Shown here piece after piece: positions 6,845-15,942 of a stretch of 64,000 bases of DNA; the first letter of the stretch is position 1; each line of letters starts with the position of its first letter. Origin of the DNA: JBQKLI01 sp012798975 (GTDB taxonomy: Bacteria; Bacillota; Clostridia; Tissierellales; Peptoniphilaceae); the NCBI RefSeq assembly GCF_052116305.1, contig NZ_JBQKLI010000010.1, positions 1-64,000 of the forward strand, read 5' to 3'. Below the pieces are notes generated by a model, which ran no database searches, had not been told where the DNA came from, and saw only the letters and a list, made by a program, of their open reading frames with translations. A program made the position numbers and the translations under genes.

Positions 6845-7981
6845 ATGATTTATTTAGACAACGCTGCAACGACAAAGGTAGATCCAGAAGCAGTTGAGAT
6901 TATGAACAAAATATATTTAGAAGATTTTGGCAATCCATCTTCTCTTTATGACTTCGGCTTTAAATCGGAGAAACATATGAATAAAGCGAGAGATCTTATT
7001 GCAGAAGTTTTAAAAGCCAGTCCTTCAGAGATTTTTTTTACGTCCTGCGGCAGCGAAAGTAATAATATTGCCATACTAAGCCAAGTTACGGGAAATAAAA
7101 ATCAGGAGTTTATCACAGATGTAACCGAACATTCATCAGTAGAACAAGTTTTTTCGAAAATAGAAGAAAAGTATCCTGTTCATTATATAAATGTAGACGA
7201 AAAAGGCTTTGTATCTGTAGATGATATCATCGAAAAAATTAATGAAAACACAAAGCTGGTATCGATTATGGCAGTAAATAACGAGCTTGGATCGGTGCAG
7301 CCTATAGAACAAATCGGGATAGCCATAAAAAAGAAAAATCCAAAGACTCTTTTTCATGTAGACGGGATTCAGTCTTTTGGGAAAATCCCTTTAGATCTAA
7401 ATAAAGCAAAAGTAGATTTATTTTCTATATCAGCCCATAAGCTTCACGGCCCAAAGGGTGTTGGTGCACTTTTTGCAAGAAAAGGTACTCCCTTAAAGCC
7501 GGTAATACTCGGAGGGGGCCAAGAAAATAATATTTCTTCCGGAACGGAAAATGTTGCTGGTATAGCGGCTTTAGGTTTTGTTGCTTCAAAGGCTTATCAG
7601 CAGATTGAAGAAAATTTTAAACGATTAGCAGAGTTGAAAGAATATTTGTTTGAAGAATTATCTGTGATAGAAGATATAAAAATGAATTCTACCATAGAAA
7701 ATGGAAGCCCTTATATTACAAATATCTGCTTTAAAGATATCAAGTCAGAAGTGCTTATACATTTTCTAGAACAGGATGAAATCTACGTATCTTCTGGTTC
7801 AGCTTGCAAAAAAGACAAAAAAAGTAGAGTATTAGAAGGGATTAAAATCAAAAAAGAATATGAAGAAGGGTGTATCCGCATTTCCTTTTCAGATTTAACA
7901 ACAAGAGAAGAAGTTGAGAGATTTCTTGACAAATTAAAAGAAGCCGTAGAAGAAATTAGAAAGATTATTAGGAGGAAATAA
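6845..7981 (+). CDS. cysteine desulfurase (NifS/IscS-like)
   Basis: 378 aa. A class V aminotransferase fold using PLP, which takes sulfur from cysteine and passes it on as persulfide. Visible are the N-terminal MIYLDNAATTK signature, the PLP lysine in SAHKLHGPKG (K199) and the catalytic cysteine in SSGSACKKDKK (C321). The start chosen has GAAAAGAGGAAAAGC upstream and begins directly with the family motif; 20 extra codons upstream are the terminator of the previous gene. It overlaps thiI by one base, so it very likely supplies sulfur to ThiI for 4-thiouridine in tRNA. Confidence 0.92.
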   Translation: MIYLDNAATTKVDPEAVEIMNKIYLEDFGNPSSLYDFGFKSEKHMNKARDLIAEVLKASPSEIFFTSCGSESNNIAILSQVTGNKNQEFITDVTEHSSVEQVFSKIEEKYPVHYINVDEKGFVSVDDIIEKINENTKLVSIMAVNNELGSVQPIEQIGIAIKKKNPKTLFHVDGIQSFGKIPLDLNKAKVDLFSISAHKLHGPKGVGALFARKGTPLKPVILGGGQENNISSGTENVAGIAALGFVASKAYQQIEENFKRLAELKEYLFEELSVIEDIKMNSTIENGSPYITNICFKDIKSEVLIHFLEQDEIYVSSGSACKKDKKSRVLEGIKIKKEYEEGCIRISFSDLTTREEVERFLDKLKEAVEEIRKIIRRK

Positions 7982-9168
7982 TGGACTGGGTATTATCGGT
8001 AAGTTTTGGGGAATTAACGCTCAAGGGAGACAATCGAAAAAATTTCGAAGATCGAGCAATTCAAAAAGTATTGCAAAGTATAAAAGAATATCCTATACAG
8101 GGCTATTATAAAGATCAAGGAAAAGTTTATATAGAGGCGGAAAAAGATGAATTTCCTAATTTAATCGAGAAAATCAAAAAAGTATTCGGTATTGTATATA
8201 TCAGCCCTTGTCTTAGAACAGAAAAATCTGTAGAAGATATGGAAAAGGGGGTTTTAGACTTTGCAAAAGAATTAGAAATACATGACAATACAAGCTTTAA
8301 GATGCAGGTAAAAAGATCCGACAAAGGTTTCACTCCAAAATCGCCTGTTCTAAATCCTCATTTGGGTGGAATTTTATTAAAGGCATATAATGGAAAACTG
8401 TCTGTAGATGTGCATAATCCTGACTATACTCTATTTGTCGATATAAAAAGATATGTATATATCTATACAGAAAAAATTAAGGCTTGGGGTGGTCTTCCTA
8501 TTGGAAGTTCAGGAAGAGGGCTTTTATTATTGTCCGGAGGAATAGACAGCCCGGTAGCTGGATTTTTAATGGGTAGACGAGGTGTAGAAATTGCAGGCCT
8601 TCATTTCCACAGCTATCCTTTTACAAGCGACCGTGGTTTTGAAAAAGTACAGAGACTGGCGCAAAAATTAAGTTTCTATTTAGGAAATATTACTTTATAC
8701 AGTATTAATCTGCTGCCGATTCAAAGGGAAATCAATAAGAAATGCAGAGAACGCTACATGACGATTCTATCAAGACGTTTTATGATGGAAATAGGGGAAA
8801 GAATCTGCAAGAGCAAAGAGTATCAAATGATGGTCACAGGAGAGAGCTTAGGGCAAGTTGCCAGCCAAACGATACAAGGAATCACCGTGGTAGAGGCAGC
8901 TGTAGAAACGCCGATTCTGCGCCCTCTCGTGGGAATGGATAAAAATGAAATTATAGATTGGGCGAGAGATATTGATACTTATGATATTTCTATTGAACCC
9001 TTTGAAGACTGCTGTACAGTATTTTTACCAAAAAGACCAGCTACAAAGCCAAGGATAAAGGATATTGAAGAGAATGAAGCTTTGCTGGATGCAGATCTAT
9101 TAATTGAAGAAGCTTTGGAAAATTTAGAAGTTTATCGAATTTCAGAACAAGAGATCAAGAAACTTTAA
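7981..9168 (+). CDS. thiI: tRNA 4-thiouridine synthase ThiI
   Basis: 395 aa. An N-terminal ferredoxin-like and THUMP region (about residues 5-165, RNA binding) is followed by a PP-loop ATPase with SGGIDS at 185-190. It adenylates U8 of tRNA and inserts sulfur, and in many bacteria also feeds thiazole synthesis. The C-terminal rhodanese domain of the E. coli enzyme is absent, as is usual in Gram-positives, where a dedicated cysteine desulfurase delivers sulfur directly. That partner is the overlapping upstream gene. The EDCCTVFLPKRPATKPR segment near residue 341 is typical of the family. Confidence 0.95.
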   Translation: MDWVLSVSFGELTLKGDNRKNFEDRAIQKVLQSIKEYPIQGYYKDQGKVYIEAEKDEFPNLIEKIKKVFGIVYISPCLRTEKSVEDMEKGVLDFAKELEIHDNTSFKMQVKRSDKGFTPKSPVLNPHLGGILLKAYNGKLSVDVHNPDYTLFVDIKRYVYIYTEKIKAWGGLPIGSSGRGLLLLSGGIDSPVAGFLMGRRGVEIAGLHFHSYPFTSDRGFEKVQRLAQKLSFYLGNITLYSINLLPIQREINKKCRERYMTILSRRFMMEIGERICKSKEYQMMVTGESLGQVASQTIQGITVVEAAVETPILRPLVGMDKNEIIDWARDIDTYDISIEPFEDCCTVFLPKRPATKPRIKDIEENEALLDADLLIEEALENLEVYRISEQEIKKL

Positions 9169-9234
9169 AGACGGAAAATACTAATATCAGGAAATATGGG
9201 TATAAATTAAACAGTAATTGAAGGAGGTATTTTT

Positions 9235-9798
9235 ATGAAGAAAAGTACAGGGTTAATCGCAATTGTTGTTGTCGTCGTTTTATTATTAATATTTGGAGTT
9301 TCGTCTTATAATAAAATGGTAGGATTGAATGAAAATGTGAATACAGCATATTCTCAGGTTCAAACTGTCATCCAAAGAAGAGCAGATTTGATACCAAATC
9401 TAGTTCGTACAGTGGAAGGCTATGCAGATCATGAATCTGAAGTGCTGACAAGAATTACAGAAGCAAGAGCAGGAATTGACAATGCACAGTCGCCCCAGGA
9501 ACTTGCTGCAGCGAATGACCAGCTGACAGGAGCTTTAAGCGGACTTAATGTAGTAGTAGAAGCTTATCCTGACTTGAAAGCAAATCAAAACTTTATTCAG
9601 CTTCAGGATGAATTAGCAGGAACTGAAAATAGAATTTCTGTAGAGAGAAGAAATTATAATGAATCTGTACAGCAGTATAACAATACTCGAAACAGATTTC
9701 CTATGGTAATGATGGCAGGGCTGTTAGGATTCGAAGCGAAAGAATATTTTGAAGCTTCCCCAGAATCTCAGGAAGCCCCAGAGGTTCAATTCAATTAA
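9235..9798 (+). CDS. LemA family protein
   Basis: 187 aa. One N-terminal membrane segment (about residues 5-24, GLIAIVVVVVLLLIFGVSSY) is followed by the LemA helical domain with NTAYSQVQTVIQRRADLIPNLVRTVEGYADHE and NRISVERRNYNESVQQYNNTRNRFP. LemA proteins are anchored with a short outside N-terminus and a coiled-coil-like domain whose function is unknown. It is followed after 12 bases by a TPM-domain gene, a pairing seen very widely in bacteria, which suggests the two products act together at the membrane. GGAGG site six bases before the ATG. Confidence 0.9.
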   Translation: MKKSTGLIAIVVVVVLLLIFGVSSYNKMVGLNENVNTAYSQVQTVIQRRADLIPNLVRTVEGYADHESEVLTRITEARAGIDNAQSPQELAAANDQLTGALSGLNVVVEAYPDLKANQNFIQLQDELAGTENRISVERRNYNESVQQYNNTRNRFPMVMMAGLLGFEAKEYFEASPESQEAPEVQFN

Positions 9799-9810
9799 AA
9801 GGAGAGACAA

Positions 9811-10635
9811 ATGAGAAAGAAGTTGTGGCTTCTTCTCCTTTTAACTTTTTGTATAACAATCGGGAGTGTTGTGCCCTCGTTTGCTGAACTACCGCAAGCG
9901 CCGGATACCTTTTACTTGGATCAGCTTGGGGTGCTGTCGGAGGAGACGAAGAAAAATATTACAGATACAAATATTGAATTAGACCAGAAAACTGGAGCCC
10001 AAGTTGTTTTGTATACGACCTCCGATTTAGGCGGTCAGGACTCTTTTTCCTATGCTGTAAAAGTTTTCAATACTTGGAAAATTGGAGATGAAAAGAAAAA
10101 CAACGGGGTTCTTATTCTATTAAGCAGAGATGAAGAAGATCCAGGTATTGACGTTTTAGTAGGCTATGGTTTAGAAGAAACATTAAATGATGGAAAAGTT
10201 GGCAGAATTTTAGATGAACGTATGGTGTTTCCTTTAAGAGATGAAGGGAAACGAATTGCAGATGCTGCACCGGAAGAGCTGGACAATACGACAAATGAAG
10301 TATTTAATGCTCTGATAGCGGATATTATAAAATTCTATGACGTTGAATTGACGGGAGACTATTCCGCTTATGAAACAGAGGAAGAAGACGGGATGTCTTT
10401 TGGGTTTGCGATCTTTATCTTTATAATGTTTATTATTATTTCTTCTTTCTTCAGCGGACCGAAGGGACCTAGAGGCAGGAGAAGGAGATATTATGGATCC
10501 GGACCATTTGGAGGAACGTTCTTCCCAGGAGGCTTCGGTGGAGGAAGCTATCGCGGCGGAGGAGGCGGCGGTGGTTTTGGCGGCGGCTTCGGAGGCGGAG
10601 GCGGTTTTACCGGCGGCGGAGGTGCCAGCAGATAA
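9811..10635 (+). CDS. TPM domain (YgcG-like) exported membrane protein
   Basis: 274 aa. A signal peptide (residues 1 to about 25, ending SFA) leads to an extracytoplasmic TPM/TLP18.3 domain (about 30-170: YLDQLGVLSEETKKNI, TGAQVVLYTT, GVLILLSRDEEDPGIDVLVGYGLEE). A transmembrane helix follows at about 195-213 (FGFAIFIFIMFIIISSFF). The C-terminal tail is basic and then glycine-rich, ending GGGGASR. Related proteins are called acid phosphatase-like or photosystem-repair factors in plants; the bacterial role is unknown. It is cotranscribed with the LemA gene, with a terminator 10 bases after the stop. Confidence 0.88.
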   Translation: MRKKLWLLLLLTFCITIGSVVPSFAELPQAPDTFYLDQLGVLSEETKKNITDTNIELDQKTGAQVVLYTTSDLGGQDSFSYAVKVFNTWKIGDEKKNNGVLILLSRDEEDPGIDVLVGYGLEETLNDGKVGRILDERMVFPLRDEGKRIADAAPEELDNTTNEVFNALIADIIKFYDVELTGDYSAYETEEEDGMSFGFAIFIFIMFIIISSFFSGPKGPRGRRRRYYGSGPFGGTFFPGGFGGGSYRGGGGGGGFGGGFGGGGGFTGGGGASR

Positions 10636-10644
10636 GAATCAACT

Positions 10645-10677
10645 AAAAACGACAGAGTTTTTCTCTGCCGTTTTTTT
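10645..10677 (+). terminator. intrinsic terminator of the lemA-TPM operon
   Basis: Stem AAAAACGACAGAG with CTCTGCCGTTTTT (one A-C mismatch), loop of T residues and a seven-T run. Confidence 0.8.
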
Positions 10678-10702
10678 GTTGCAATATTGTAAGTTTTCTT
10701 TA

Positions 10703-10731
10703 TTGCAGAGCAGGGACGTTCATTATATAAT
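10703..10731 (+). promoter_or_regulatory. promoter of uppP
   Basis: TTGCAG at 10703-10708 and TATAAT at 10726-10731, 17 bp apart, 22 bases before the ATG of uppP and just after the preceding terminator. Confidence 0.65.
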
Positions 10732-10753
10732 AGAATCTGATTTTCAAAAGGAG

Positions 10754-11590
10754 ATGATCATTATTATTGAAATATTAAAAGTAATTTTGTTAGGGATCGT
10801 AGAAGGAATTACAGAATGGCTTCCAGTAAGTTCTACAGGGCATATGATTTTAGTAGATGAATTTATAAAATTAAACTTATCAGAAGCATTTATGGAAATG
10901 TTTTTAGTTGTCATACAGCTTGGAGCAATCCTAGCAGTAGTCGTTCTTTATTGGAACCGCATAATACCTTTCACGAAACAGGCATCGGGTACATACCAAT
11001 TCGATAAGGAACGCATTGATATGTGGGTAAAAATATTAATAGCATGTATTCCAGCTGCAGTGATAGGACTGATCTTTGATGACTTTATCAATAAATATCT
11101 TTATAATTATTTTGTAGTAGCTATTGCTCTTATAGTATTTGGTATTGCATTTATTTGGATTGAAGACAAAAACGAGGGACACAAGGCTAAAGTAACAAGT
11201 ATTAAGGAGATCGGCTATAAAGACGCATTTATGGTAGGATTATTTCAGTTGATTGCAGCGGTATTTCCTGGAACTTCCAGATCTGGCGCCACCATTTTAG
11301 GAGGGATCTGGATTGGTTTATCAAGAGTTGTAGCCACGGAGTTTACATTCTTCCTTGCGATCCCGGTTATGTTTGGAGCGAGTTTTCTGAAACTGGTAAA
11401 ATTCGGTTTTAATTTTACTTTTTATGAATTTTTTATATTGATATTGGGAATGGCGGTTTCTTTCATTGTATCTATTATCGCTATTAAATTCCTGTTATCT
11501 TATATTAAGAAAAACAGCTTTAAAGTTTTTGGCTGGTATCGAATTATACTAGGGATTATCGTACTTTTATATTTTTTAGTCTTAAAATAA
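10754..11590 (+). CDS. uppP: undecaprenyl-diphosphatase UppP (BacA)
   Basis: 278 aa integral membrane enzyme that removes one phosphate from undecaprenyl pyrophosphate, recycling the wall-synthesis lipid carrier; overproduction gives bacitracin resistance. The active-site blocks EGITEWLPVSSTGH (E17, E21, H30) and PGTSRSG are intact, with about eight membrane helices. The start is ambiguous: the ATG at 10754 touches the AAAAGGAG ribosome site directly, and the ATG itself fits the extended anti-16S match AAAGGAGRTGATC. Real initiation might be at an ATT codon at 10760-10768. The open frame extends far upstream through the glycine-rich tail of the previous gene, but that is a shadow. Confidence 0.93.
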   Translation: MIIIIEILKVILLGIVEGITEWLPVSSTGHMILVDEFIKLNLSEAFMEMFLVVIQLGAILAVVVLYWNRIIPFTKQASGTYQFDKERIDMWVKILIACIPAAVIGLIFDDFINKYLYNYFVVAIALIVFGIAFIWIEDKNEGHKAKVTSIKEIGYKDAFMVGLFQLIAAVFPGTSRSGATILGGIWIGLSRVVATEFTFFLAIPVMFGASFLKLVKFGFNFTFYEFFILILGMAVSFIVSIIAIKFLLSYIKKNSFKVFGWYRIILGIIVLLYFLVLK

Positions 11591-11595
11591 AGAGA

Positions 11596-11633
11596 AGACA
11601 CTTTCGAAAAAATTTTCGACAAGTGTCTTTTTT
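11596..11633 (+). terminator. intrinsic terminator of uppP, overlapping the next promoter
   Basis: AGACACTT (11596-11603) pairs with AAGTGTCT, with an inner TCGAAAA / TTTTCGA stem and a single bulged C, then six T residues. The right arm also carries the -35 box of the pcrA promoter. Confidence 0.85.
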
Positions 11634-11643
11634 ATGATATACT
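11616..11643 (+). promoter_or_regulatory. promoter of pcrA-ligA
   Basis: TCGACA (11616-11621) lies 16 bp before TATACT (11638-11643), with an extended -10 TG at 11635-11636. It is partly embedded in the uppP terminator stem. Confidence 0.6.
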
Positions 11644-11657
11644 ATGGTTATACATAT

Positions 11658-11695
11658 GGCAGGGAATAGGTTTATTCCCGTTGCCTTATTTTTTT
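11658..11695 (+). terminator. terminator-like hairpin in the pcrA leader (possible attenuator)
   Basis: GGCA-GGGAATA (11658-11668) pairs with TATTCCC (11673-11679) and TGCC (11682-11685), with a two-base bulge and a four-base loop. TTATTTTTTT follows, then the AAGGAGG of pcrA. It lies downstream of the likely promoter, so it is placed to lower or control entry into the operon. Confidence 0.6.
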
Positions 11696-11709
11696 GTTAA
11701 GGAGGACGC

Positions 11710-13914
11710 ATGGATCTTAATCAATTAAACGACAGACAAAGACAAGCGGTTTTAACAACGGAAGGTCCAGTACTTGTTCTCGCAGGAGCAGGCAGTGGAA
11801 AAACAAAGGTGTTAACAACTAGAATCGCATATTTAATGGAACAAAAGTTGGCGAATCGCTATGAAATCGTTGCGATCACCTTTACAAATAAAGCTGCATC
11901 AGAAATGAAAGACAGAGTGTCAAAACTTTTAAATGCAGATGTATCAGACATGTGGATAGGAACGTTTCACTCGATATGTACGAGAATTCTACGTCGGGAT
12001 ATTACACATATTGGCTACAACAGCAGTTTTACAATATATGACAGAGAAGATCAGAAATCTCTTGTTAAGGAGATTTTAAAAGAGAAAAACATAGAAACCA
12101 AGAGTTTTCAGTTCAACAGCTTCTTGTCCATAGTAAGCCAAGCAAAAAATCTAGGCGAGGGAAGAGATTATATAGAAGCAAATTATGGCGATAATCCGAC
12201 AACCCGCTTTTATGGTGAATTTTATGAAGAGTATATACATAAATGTGAATTTTATAATGCATTAGATTTTGATGATATTATTATTAAAACCTTAGAACTT
12301 TTCGACAAGAATCCAGATATTCGCAAAAAATACAGCGATCGTTTTAAATATGTTTTCGTTGATGAATATCAGGATACAAACAAAAGCCAGTACGAGTTGA
12401 TGCAGGCCTTTGGAAAAACCTATGGAAATGTCTGTGTTGTAGGAGACGCGGATCAATCAATTTACGGATGGCGAGGAGCGGATATCAGCAATATTCTGAA
12501 TTTCGAGAAAGATTTTCCTGGTGCTAAAGTTATAAAATTGGAAGAAAATTACCGTTCTACACAGAAGATTTTGAATGTAGCAAATCAAGTCATCGAAAAC
12601 AATGAAGGACGTAAAGAGAAATCCTTATGGACTTCTAAAGGAGAAGGCAGCGATATTCCTTTCCTTTATCTTCCGGGAGATCGAGAAGAATCTCTGCAGG
12701 TTGTGCAGTGGATAGAGCATATGCATTATGAAGGGTATCATTTTTCTGATATGGCCATCCTTTATCGAACCAATGCTCAGTCTAGAGGATTCGAGGAAAT
12801 GCTTCTTCGTGAAGGAGTTCCTTATAAAGTTATCGGCGGACTGAAATTCTACGATCGAATGGAAATCAAAGACACGATAGCTTATTTAAAAACGATTATC
12901 AATCCGAACGACAATATATCTGTAAAAAGAATTATCAATAAACCGAAAAGAGGAATTGGCCAGGCGACAGTAGATAAGTTAGAAAACTTTGCCAACAATT
13001 ACGGAATTTCGATTTATGATTTTTTATTTGAAGAAGAATTGAAAAGTATCGGGACTCGGTCCTTAAAAAAGCTGGAAGAATTCCGGAATATGATAACAGA
13101 TATGAAATCGAATATTGAGAAATTTAAAGTATCGGAATTTGTAGAATATGTTTTGGAACGAAGCGGTTATCTTAAGGAGCTTGAAAAATCGAACTTAAGA
13201 GAAGATCAAACTCGTATAGAAAATATAGGATCTTTCATCAATGCCATTGTAGATTATGAAGAAAATACGGAAGAGCCTAGCCTAGAAGATTATTTAGCAT
13301 CTGTAAGTTTATTGTCGGACGTGGATAAAACAGAAGAGAATGAAGCAGGAGTTTCTTTAATGACGATACATGCTGCAAAGGGGCTGGAGTATAAAGTGGT
13401 CTTTGTAACTGGTCTAGAAGACGGTTTGTTTCCAAGCGGCAGATCTATTGACGAAAGAGAAGGATTAGAAGAAGAAAGAAGACTCTGTTATGTTGCAGTA
13501 ACGAGAGCTGAAGAAAGATTATTTTTAACAGGGGCGCAGATGCGAAGAGTCTTTGGCGAGACCAAAATGACAGTCCCCTCAAGATTTATTAAAGAAATGG
13601 GAGGAACAATCGTGGAAGAGGAAACGAAAGAAACAACAGAAATTAATTTTAGAGAAAGTTATGGCGATTCAGTATCAACGATGAAAGCGTCGGTAAGAGA
13701 TAACTTGCTGGGGGCTAAAACAGCCAAAAAGGTTGATCAAGATCTTGCAGATGAAGAATTTAAAGCCGGCGATCGAGTAGTACATAAAAAGTTTGGGGAA
13801 GGAATGGTTGTCTCTGTTACGGAACGAGAGGGCGGCGACGAACTAGTCATTTCATTTGAAAAGAAAGGAATTAAAAAGCTGAATAAAAATTTAGCTCCTA
13901 TAAAGAGAATCTAA
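11710..13914 (+). CDS. pcrA: ATP-dependent DNA helicase PcrA (UvrD/Rep family)
   Basis: 734 aa superfamily 1 helicase, 3'-5', used in repair, plasmid replication and removal of RecA filaments and stalled RNA polymerase. Walker A AGAGSGKT (residues 26-33), motif Ia AITFTNKAASEM, Walker B YVFVDEYQDTN, motif III GDADQSIYGWRGAD, motif IV ENYRST, motif V TIHAAKGLEYKVVF and motif VI YVAVTRAEERL are all intact. The C-terminal Tudor-like tail (AGDRVVHKKFGEGMVVSV) binds RNA polymerase in Bacillus. ligA follows after one base, the conserved pcrA-ligA operon of Firmicutes. Confidence 0.97.
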   Translation: MDLNQLNDRQRQAVLTTEGPVLVLAGAGSGKTKVLTTRIAYLMEQKLANRYEIVAITFTNKAASEMKDRVSKLLNADVSDMWIGTFHSICTRILRRDITHIGYNSSFTIYDREDQKSLVKEILKEKNIETKSFQFNSFLSIVSQAKNLGEGRDYIEANYGDNPTTRFYGEFYEEYIHKCEFYNALDFDDIIIKTLELFDKNPDIRKKYSDRFKYVFVDEYQDTNKSQYELMQAFGKTYGNVCVVGDADQSIYGWRGADISNILNFEKDFPGAKVIKLEENYRSTQKILNVANQVIENNEGRKEKSLWTSKGEGSDIPFLYLPGDREESLQVVQWIEHMHYEGYHFSDMAILYRTNAQSRGFEEMLLREGVPYKVIGGLKFYDRMEIKDTIAYLKTIINPNDNISVKRIINKPKRGIGQATVDKLENFANNYGISIYDFLFEEELKSIGTRSLKKLEEFRNMITDMKSNIEKFKVSEFVEYVLERSGYLKELEKSNLREDQTRIENIGSFINAIVDYEENTEEPSLEDYLASVSLLSDVDKTEENEAGVSLMTIHAAKGLEYKVVFVTGLEDGLFPSGRSIDEREGLEEERRLCYVAVTRAEERLFLTGAQMRRVFGETKMTVPSRFIKEMGGTIVEEETKETTEINFRESYGDSVSTMKASVRDNLLGAKTAKKVDQDLADEEFKAGDRVVHKKFGEGMVVSVTEREGGDELVISFEKKGIKKLNKNLAPIKRI

Positions 13915-13915
13915 T

Positions 13916-15898
13916 ATGGAAAAAAGAATCCAAGAATTAGTAAAACAGTTGAATGATTGGAATTATCATTATTATACATTAGACGAACCGGTTGTTTCCG
14001 ATGCGGAATATGATCGTTTATATGATGAACTAAAAATTTTGGAAAAAGAAACCGGGATTGTGTTAGAAGACTCCCCAACTCAGAGAGTAGGCGGGGAAGT
14101 GCTGGATAAGTTTGAAAAGCATGTTCATATAAACAGTCTGTACAGTCTCGACAAGGCTCAAAACGAACAAGCTATTAAGAACTGGATGGACCGTAATCTA
14201 AAGCTCCTTCGCCAGTATGAAGCAGAACATAATACCCGCTTGTCCGAAGTGGAGTATTTTGTAGAATTAAAATTCGATGGCTTAACGATAAATCTTACTT
14301 ATGACGAAAGAAGACTTGTTATGGCAGCGACAAGGGGGAATGGGGTTGTAGGAGAAGAAATTCTCCCTCAAGTGAAGACGATCGGGTCCATTCCTATGAG
14401 AATCAATTATCCTGGATTGATAGAAATACAAGGGGAAGGTGTTATGCCTTTGTCCGCTTTGGCAAAGTATAATGAAGAAAACGAAATTCCCTTAAAGAAT
14501 GCACGAAACGCCGCTGCCGGAGCCTTAAGAAATTTGGATTCAAAACAAACAAAGAAAAGAAATTTAACGGCCTACTTTTATAATGTAGGATATCGGGAAG
14601 AAGAATTCAAAACTCAGGAAGAGATATTCTCTTTCTTAAAAGAGAATCATCTAAAAGTGTATCCTTATGGAAAGCTTGTAAAATCCTTTGATGAATTAAA
14701 AGCAGCTATCGACGAGATTCAGGAACTTCGAAAAGAAATCGATATATTAACAGACGGGGCAGTTATAAAGATAAATGATATTGAGATACGAAAAATATTA
14801 GGCTATACCAATAAATTTCCCCGCTGGGCGATTGCTTATAAATTTGAGCCGGATGAATACTCCACAATTCTGCTTGATGTAGAGTGGAATGTAGGACGAA
14901 CCGGAAAAATAACACCTACCGCAATTTTAGAGCCTGTAGAGATCGGAGATGTTACGGTTCAAAGAGCCACACTCAATAACTATGACGATATACTCCGCAA
15001 GAATGTAGCGATCAATGCTAGAGTATTAGTAAGAAGATCAAATGATGTGATTCCGGAAATATTAGGAACACTTGAAGATAATCGTGTTACAAGGGCTATT
15101 CCTATGCCTGAGGTCTGTCCTTCCTGCGGGACAGAGATTATAAGAGAAGGAGTTCATATATTCTGTCCAAATTCTCTTTCCTGCAAACCCCAGCTGGTCT
15201 CCAGAATGGTTCACTTTGCATCTAGAAATGCAATGGATATAGCAGGATTAAGCGAAAAAACTGTTCTAAAAATCATAGAAGTGTTAAATGTTAGAGAATT
15301 AAGCGGAATATATGAGTTGACCTTGGAGGATCTTTTAAAGCTGGAAGGCTTTAAAGAAAAGAAATCTCAAAATCTCCTTGCAGGAATAGAAAGAAGCAAA
15401 GAGACAACACTTGCAAAGTTTTTATATGGGATAGGGATCCCCCATGTAGGAATAAAGACTTCAGAAGATCTGGCAAAAGTTTTTTCGAACTTAAAAAGTT
15501 TGAAAAATGCTACGGAAGAAGAACTTGTTGAACTTCCAGATATTGGTTCCATTGTCGCAGGAGAGATTGTAAAATTTTTCCATGATGATCGGATCATAGA
15601 AGGGATAAATCACTTATTGGAACGTGGAATTGTTTTTGAAAAAGCAGCCAAACAGGAAACAAAAGAGTCGATAGCAGATAAGAAATTTGTATTAACCGGA
15701 TCCTTAAAATCTTATACACGAAAAGAGCTTGAGGATATAATCACAAATGCAGGGGGAAAGACCAGCTCTTCGGTGTCGAAAAATACAGATTTTGTTATAG
15801 CAGGAGAAAATGCAGGAAGCAAACTTGCAAAGGCTCAGGAGTTGGGCGTACCAGTAATATCAGAAGAAGAATTTATCGAAATGTATTCTAAAGCATAA
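13916..15898 (+). CDS. ligA: NAD+-dependent DNA ligase LigA
   Basis: 660 aa. It joins Okazaki fragments and nicks using NAD+. The Ia domain (YHYYTLDEPVVSDAEYDRLY) precedes the adenylation domain with the nucleotide lysine in VELKFDGL (K119). An OB fold follows, then a four-Cys zinc finger (CPSCGTEII...FCPNSLSC), a helix-hairpin-helix region and a C-terminal BRCT domain (about 585-660, ADKKFVLTGSLKSYTRKELEDII). It starts one base after pcrA and is probably translationally coupled to it. Length is normal for the family. Confidence 0.97.
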   Translation: MEKRIQELVKQLNDWNYHYYTLDEPVVSDAEYDRLYDELKILEKETGIVLEDSPTQRVGGEVLDKFEKHVHINSLYSLDKAQNEQAIKNWMDRNLKLLRQYEAEHNTRLSEVEYFVELKFDGLTINLTYDERRLVMAATRGNGVVGEEILPQVKTIGSIPMRINYPGLIEIQGEGVMPLSALAKYNEENEIPLKNARNAAAGALRNLDSKQTKKRNLTAYFYNVGYREEEFKTQEEIFSFLKENHLKVYPYGKLVKSFDELKAAIDEIQELRKEIDILTDGAVIKINDIEIRKILGYTNKFPRWAIAYKFEPDEYSTILLDVEWNVGRTGKITPTAILEPVEIGDVTVQRATLNNYDDILRKNVAINARVLVRRSNDVIPEILGTLEDNRVTRAIPMPEVCPSCGTEIIREGVHIFCPNSLSCKPQLVSRMVHFASRNAMDIAGLSEKTVLKIIEVLNVRELSGIYELTLEDLLKLEGFKEKKSQNLLAGIERSKETTLAKFLYGIGIPHVGIKTSEDLAKVFSNLKSLKNATEEELVELPDIGSIVAGEIVKFFHDDRIIEGINHLLERGIVFEKAAKQETKESIADKKFVLTGSLKSYTRKELEDIITNAGGKTSSSVSKNTDFVIAGENAGSKLAKAQELGVPVISEEEFIEMYSKA

Positions 15899-15931
15899 AA
15901 AGAAGTGTTAGGAAATCTAACACTTCTTTTT
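15897..15931. terminator. bidirectional terminator between ligA and the C39-like gene
   Basis: A 15-bp stem (AAAAAGAAGTGTTAG and its complement, five-base loop) flanked by A and T runs. The left arm begins in the ligA stop codon, so it serves both converging genes. Confidence 0.88.
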
Positions 15932-15942
15932 AAGTCAATAAT

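Noticed and set aside
10493..10753. N-terminal extension of the uppP frame (MDPDHLEERSS...)
   Set aside because: It is the shifted frame of the glycine-rich tail of the TPM protein and crosses a terminator and a promoter, so it is not part of UppP.
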